In this document: positions 6,781 to 10,092 of the stretch, one piece after another
Layout of the letters: every line of letters starts with the position of its first letter
Position numbering within the stretch: the first letter of the stretch is position 1
Origin: an uncultured Bacteroidales bacterium
GTDB lineage: Bacteria > Bacteroidota > Bacteroidia > Bacteroidales > UBA932
Assembly (NCBI GenBank): GCA_946415795.1
Contig: CAMKTW010000042.1
Coordinates: 1 to 10,092 of the forward strand
Reading direction: 5' to 3'
DNA length: 10,092 bases
The notes under the pieces: model-generated
Told to the model about the DNA's origin: nothing
Databases searched by the model: none
What the model saw: the letters and a program-made list of their open reading frames with translations, nothing else
Program-made: the position numbers and the translations under genes

Positions 6781-8040
6781 TCACAGGGTTGCCCGCACAG
6801 ACGCAAGCCCGCAGCGGTTGACTGTCTCCACCTGATAATCTCTTGGTTTTGAGTCTTGTATGTGGAACTCCATCGCGGGGGGATTGACCGGCTCGGCCTG
6901 GTCGCCGTTGCGGTCGTAATCCTGATACATCCCTTCTTCCGGTACCCGGCCTATGAACTCTCCGTCGCAATAGATGTTGAAGTGTCCTATTCCAGATTCT
7001 ATGTCGGCCTCTGCGCGCCAGGAAAGTTTTGCCGTGTCGCCCTCCCTTACAATCCTAAGGGCGTATGGCGCCTCGGGTGGGGTCTTGTCAATGACCTGCC
7101 CGTCTCTGGCGAATTCGCACCAAGCCTCGGCGCAGGCCCGGTCGGCTAAAAGGCACAGGTCACCCTTATCCCCTTTATAGAACTTCTCCTGGCAGATGTT
7201 GAACAGCACGGGATCGCCCAGGAAAGTCTGCTCCCTGTCCAATGGCTTCAGGCTTCCGTCCGGTGCAAGCCTCTGCTTGAGCGCCGCTTCCCAGAATGGG
7301 ATTGTCATTGAGCGCATATAACTGAAATTGTGCCCCTGGCCGCGGGTGTGAGCAATCGAGGCGGGAGCATCGTGGGAGCGGAAATGTGCGAACGAATGAA
7401 TGGCGGTGGCGGGGATGTTGTCTGCCCCCTCGCCGGGTCCGGCGTGACGGAAAATCACCGGTACGTCGTAAGCGGCAGCGGGATACTCCCACCGCGGGTC
7501 CCACGCGGCAGAATAGCATACAGCGGCTATTATCCGTTCGGGATGTTCATGCAGCATGGAGAGGGTCCAGAATCCACCTCCGGAATGACCCCAGAGCAGG
7601 AAGGGCGCGCCGGGTAATTCAGGATGGGAGGTTCTTTTCGCCGCCTTGGTCAATGCCAGTATCAGCGCAGCGTAACTGCCGTTGGAGGGGGATGCCCATA
7701 CGTCGCAAAGGCCAAAAATATTAGTCTCCACTATAGCCAGATTCCACTTGCGGGCCAGTGCCTGGTATTGAACGTCGCAGTGGCGGCTGAGGCCGAACTC
7801 TTCCTGGCTGCAGCCGTGCTGGAACACCATCACCCCGCGTATCGTGGTCGCCGTGGAGGGGATGTAAAAGCCATAGTCGGCGTGGTCGGCAAACGTACAT
7901 TCGCTGCCAATGAGGGTCAGGGAGAATACAGTATCCCTCCCGGCTTGCGGGCCAGAGCGGGCTGTCTGGAGCCGGGCTGTGCGGCAGGAGAGCAGCATCA
8001 GCACCAAAGTCGCAAATATCAGCAGTCGTCTGGACATCAT
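6781..8040 (-). CDS. Alpha/beta-hydrolase lipoprotein with C-terminal FnIII-like domain
   Basis: A 419-residue protein with a lipoprotein signal ending in LLSC (Cys19). The hydrolase core has an oxyanion-type FQHG (74-76), the nucleophile elbow GHSGGG (Ser153) and a likely catalytic histidine in RGQGHNFS (His237). Asp207 in GADN is a plausible acid. The layout resembles serine esterases and prolyl-oligopeptidase-like hydrolases; the substrate is not apparent. Residues about 320-418 (TPPEAPYALRIV, LSWRAEADIESGIGHFNIYCDG) look like a fibronectin type III domain, common on secreted carbohydrate-active or adhesive enzymes. The ATG overlaps the pepT stop as ATGA; Met2 is an alternative start. It is last in the OPT-pepT operon, so peptide or ester nutrient processing is possible, but a function in peptide use is inference only. 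Envelope location is inferred from the lipobox. Confidence 0.85.
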   Translation of the reverse strand: MMSRRLLIFATLVLMLLSCRTARLQTARSGPQAGRDTVFSLTLIGSECTFADHADYGFYIPSTATTIRGVMVFQHGCSQEEFGLSRHCDVQYQALARKWNLAIVETNIFGLCDVWASPSNGSYAALILALTKAAKRTSHPELPGAPFLLWGHSGGGFWTLSMLHEHPERIIAAVCYSAAWDPRWEYPAAAYDVPVIFRHAGPGEGADNIPATAIHSFAHFRSHDAPASIAHTRGQGHNFSYMRSMTIPFWEAALKQRLAPDGSLKPLDREQTFLGDPVLFNICQEKFYKGDKGDLCLLADRACAEAWCEFARDGQVIDKTPPEAPYALRIVREGDTAKLSWRAEADIESGIGHFNIYCDGEFIGRVPEEGMYQDYDRNGDQAEPVNPPAMEFHIQDSKPRDYQVETVNRCGLASVRATL

Positions 8041-9251
8041 GCTCCGGCGTAGAGTTTGATTATATTCAAGATCACTTCTGTGGCTTTTTCCATACTTTCC
8101 AGCGGCACGAACTCCAGTTTCCCGTGGAAATTGTGGCCGCCGGCGAAAATGTTGGGGCAGGGGAGACCCATAAAAGAGAGGTTGGCTCCGTCCGTGCCGC
8201 CGCGGATAGGCTGCACCCTGGGCTTGATGCCAGCCATCTCCATCGCCTTCATTGCGTTCTCCACAATGTGGAAGTGGGGCTCCACCATCTCCCGCATATT
8301 GCGGTACTGGTCCTTGATATCGGCGGTGACTATGTTGCCGTACTTGGCATTGATAAAGTTGACAGCCTCCTGAATAACCTTTTTCTTTGTCTCCAGCCTG
8401 GCGGCATCGTGGTCACGGATAATGTAACTCATATCTGCCTCTTCCACCACACCTTTGAAACTGGTCAGATGGATGAATCCTTCGTAGCCCTGGGTGAATT
8501 CCGGACGCTGCTCCACCGGCAGCATCGCATTCAGTTCCATAGCCACAAGGCACGCGTTGATCATCTTGCCCTTGGCGTACCCTGGATGTATGTTGCGGCC
8601 CGCTACGTGAATCTTTGCGCCTGCGGCGTTAAAATTCTCATATTCAAGTTCTCCAATCATCCCTCCGTCCATTGTGTAGCCAAAGTCCGCGCCGAATTTT
8701 TTCACGTCAAATTTTACCACGCCGCGACCGATCTCCTCATCCGGAGTAAAGGCTATTCTTATTTCGCCGTGCTCAAATTCCGGGTGGTTCACAATATATT
8801 CCGCCGCGCACATAATCTCCGCTACGCCCGCCTTGTCGTCGGCCCCCAGAAGGGTAGTGCCGTCGGTGGTGATCAGGGTCTGGCCTTTGTATTGTGTCAT
8901 TTCCGGGAATTCGCTCACCCGGAGTGCCTTGCCGTCGCCGAGCGTGATGTCTCCACCATCGTACTTCTCAATAATCTGGGGCTTGATGTCGTTGCCGGGA
9001 GCGTCGGGAGAGGTATCCACGTGGGCAATAAAGCCTATTCTGGGTATCTTCTTGCCTGTATTTGCCGGGATGGATGCCATAACATAGCCAAACTCATCCA
9101 GGGTCGCCTCAATCCCGAGACTCTCCAGCTCGCTGCGGAGCTGCTCAAGAAGTTTCAGCTGTTTGGCAGTAGAGGGCTGGCTTTCGCTCTCTTCACACGA
9201 CTGGGTGTCAAACGACACATATCTCAAAAACTTGTCAAGTATCTTTTCCAT
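8037..9251 (-). CDS. pepT: Peptidase T (tripeptide aminopeptidase, M20B)
   Basis: A 404-residue cytoplasmic di-zinc aminopeptidase, the usual family length, with no signal peptide. PepT removes the N-terminal residue from tripeptides. The M20 ligands and catalytic residues are in place: GFIAHVDTSPD (His77, Asp79), GADDKAG (bridging Asp139), TPDEEIGRG (Glu172 base, Glu173), TMDGG (Asp195) and NFHGKLEF (His376). RGGTDGA (350-356) is also typical. The dimerisation (lid) domain is about residues 206-315. The ATG at 9251 shares one base with the OPT stop (TAATG), and its own stop overlaps the hydrolase start (ATGA), so all three are probably translated in coupling. Pairing with an oligopeptide transporter supports the role of degrading imported peptides. 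Confidence 0.96.
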   Translation of the reverse strand: MEKILDKFLRYVSFDTQSCEESESQPSTAKQLKLLEQLRSELESLGIEATLDEFGYVMASIPANTGKKIPRIGFIAHVDTSPDAPGNDIKPQIIEKYDGGDITLGDGKALRVSEFPEMTQYKGQTLITTDGTTLLGADDKAGVAEIMCAAEYIVNHPEFEHGEIRIAFTPDEEIGRGVVKFDVKKFGADFGYTMDGGMIGELEYENFNAAGAKIHVAGRNIHPGYAKGKMINACLVAMELNAMLPVEQRPEFTQGYEGFIHLTSFKGVVEEADMSYIIRDHDAARLETKKKVIQEAVNFINAKYGNIVTADIKDQYRNMREMVEPHFHIVENAMKAMEMAGIKPRVQPIRGGTDGANLSFMGLPCPNIFAGGHNFHGKLEFVPLESMEKATEVILNIIKLYAGA

Positions 9252-10092
9252 TATTGTTCGCTTTTAGCTTTCATAGATGAACATATCATATATATGATGA
9301 TGAGCAGGTAGGGTATGATGGCGATCGCCTCACCCCAGCTTGCGTTCCAGTCAGTAAGGAACCAGTCAACGTTTGCGAATTTGAGGATCGCGCTCACCAC
9401 ACCCATCAGGGCGCCGCCGGCAATGAATCCGGATGCTATGAGCGTACCTTTCTCCTGACGCGCAGCGTTCAGGGCCTTGTCTTTACTGCGGCTGCCCACA
9501 TACCAGCTTATTGCACCGCCCACCAGCAGCGGGAGGTTGAGGTCTATGGGGATGAACATCCCCAGGCAGAAGGCGAGTGCGGGCACTTTGAAGATCGTGA
9601 GCAGGATGGCGATTACCGCGCCCAAGCCGTACATCAGCCAGGGGGCGCTGCCGCCCTCCATCATAGGTTGTATCACGGCCGCCATCGCATTGGCCTGGGG
9701 TGCCACCAAGGCATCTTCTCCCACAAAGCCGTATGTCTTGTTGAGCAGGATCACTACGCCGGCCACAGTGGCTGCAGCCACCAGCACGCCGAGGAACTTC
9801 CATCCCTCCTGCTTTGCCGGAGTCGTGCCAATCCAGTAGCCGATCTTGAGGTCGGTGATAAAGCCGCCTGCTGTGGAGAGTGCGGTGCAGACCACGCCGC
9901 CAATAAGCAGCGCCGCCACCATCCCGGAATTCCCCTTAAGCCCGCAGGCTACCAGAACCAGGGCGGTGATAATCAGTGTCATAATGGTCATTCCGCTCAC
10001 CGGGTTGGTGCCTACAATCGCTATGGCATTTGCCGCCACCGTGGTGAATAGGAAGGAGATAACTGCGACTATCAGCAACCCTACGATGGCCT
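9251..10092 (-). CDS. OPT-family oligopeptide transporter (C-terminal part; 5' end beyond window)
   Basis: Partial gene: the frame is open to the right edge, leaving 279 C-terminal residues. The protein is almost all membrane segments. It carries stretches I recall from the bacterial OPT family: GTNPVSG (about 9992-10012), GGFITDLKIGYWIGTT (about 9821-9868) and FCLGMFIPIDLNLPLLVGG in the C-terminal half. Members are proton-coupled symporters of short peptides or, in one branch, metal-chelate compounds; with pepT directly downstream, peptide import is likelier. The first start-like codon in view is a TTG at 10078 inside a membrane segment, so it is not the true start. The stop overlaps the pepT start by one base. 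The operon promoter lies outside the window. Confidence 0.9.
   Translation of the reverse strand, partial: AIVGLLIVAVISFLFTTVAANAIAIVGTNPVSGMTIMTLIITALVLVACGLKGNSGMVAALLIGGVVCTALSTAGGFITDLKIGYWIGTTPAKQEGWKFLGVLVAAATVAGVVILLNKTYGFVGEDALVAPQANAMAAVIQPMMEGGSAPWLMYGLGAVIAILLTIFKVPALAFCLGMFIPIDLNLPLLVGGAISWYVGSRSKDKALNAARQEKGTLIASGFIAGGALMGVVSAILKFANVDWFLTDWNASWGEAIAIIPYLLIIIYMICSSMKAKSEQ

Noticed and set aside
6764..6792. Possible terminator stem GCAAC/GTTGC between the convergent genes
   Set aside because: Only 5 bp of stem, a 19-base loop and no T-run; likely chance.
7162..7176. GDKGD in the hydrolase as a second collagen-like element
   Set aside because: A single short match in a globular region, without Gly-X-Y continuation.
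8124..9311. 395-codon open frame on the plus strand opposite pepT
   Set aside because: It is the complement of a strongly supported pepT gene with intact M20 residues; the translation shows no coherent domain.
10076..10078. TTG as the start of the OPT gene
   Set aside because: It lies within a membrane segment, the frame continues to the window edge, and OPT proteins are far longer.

Overview
The window looks like the chromosome of a Bacteroidales bacterium, probably gut-associated; the family cannot be fixed from the sequence. The grounds are: Bacteroidota-type -7 boxes (TAnnTTTG) with no Shine-Dalgarno motifs before the starts, lipoprotein signals of the form 'SC', a DUF4988-like plus BACON-like surface lipoprotein, a C10 (streptopain-type) protease, a DPP5-type S9 peptidase and the menaquinone gene menA. 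I see no RNA genes, insertion sequences, CRISPR arrays or phage genes, and no non-coding stretch above 100 bases.

Layout. Bases 1-2938 hold a leftward operon, menA > CPBP-family membrane protease > DPP5-type lipoprotein, with gaps of 0 and 5 bp; the last gene runs off the left edge before its catalytic domain. Bases 2939-3028 are a compact divergent promoter region with two -7 boxes in mirror arrangement. Bases 3029-6774 hold a rightward pair: a secreted C10 cysteine protease and, 11 bp later, a lipoprotein with a coiled coil, 55 uninterrupted Gly-X-Y triplets, a BACON-like domain and a C-terminal 'DWGD' module. Bases 6781-10092 hold a second leftward operon, OPT-family oligopeptide transporter (entering from the right edge) > pepT > alpha/beta-hydrolase lipoprotein with an FnIII-like domain. 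Its junctions overlap by 1 bp and 4 bp. The rightward pair and this operon converge with only 6 bp between stop codons.

How the genes fit together. Much of the window concerns protein breakdown: an exported endopeptidase (C10), an envelope dipeptidyl peptidase (DPP5 type), an oligopeptide importer (OPT) and a cytoplasmic tripeptidase (PepT). That is a plausible route from external protein to amino acids, but the genes lie in three transcription units, so shared regulation is not shown.

The least ordinary part is the C10 protease paired with a collagen-like lipoprotein. Its collagen tract is built from nested 54-bp and 81-bp repeats that drift almost only at synonymous positions. I found no clear evidence of a wholly new system; this pair is the best candidate for a closer look.
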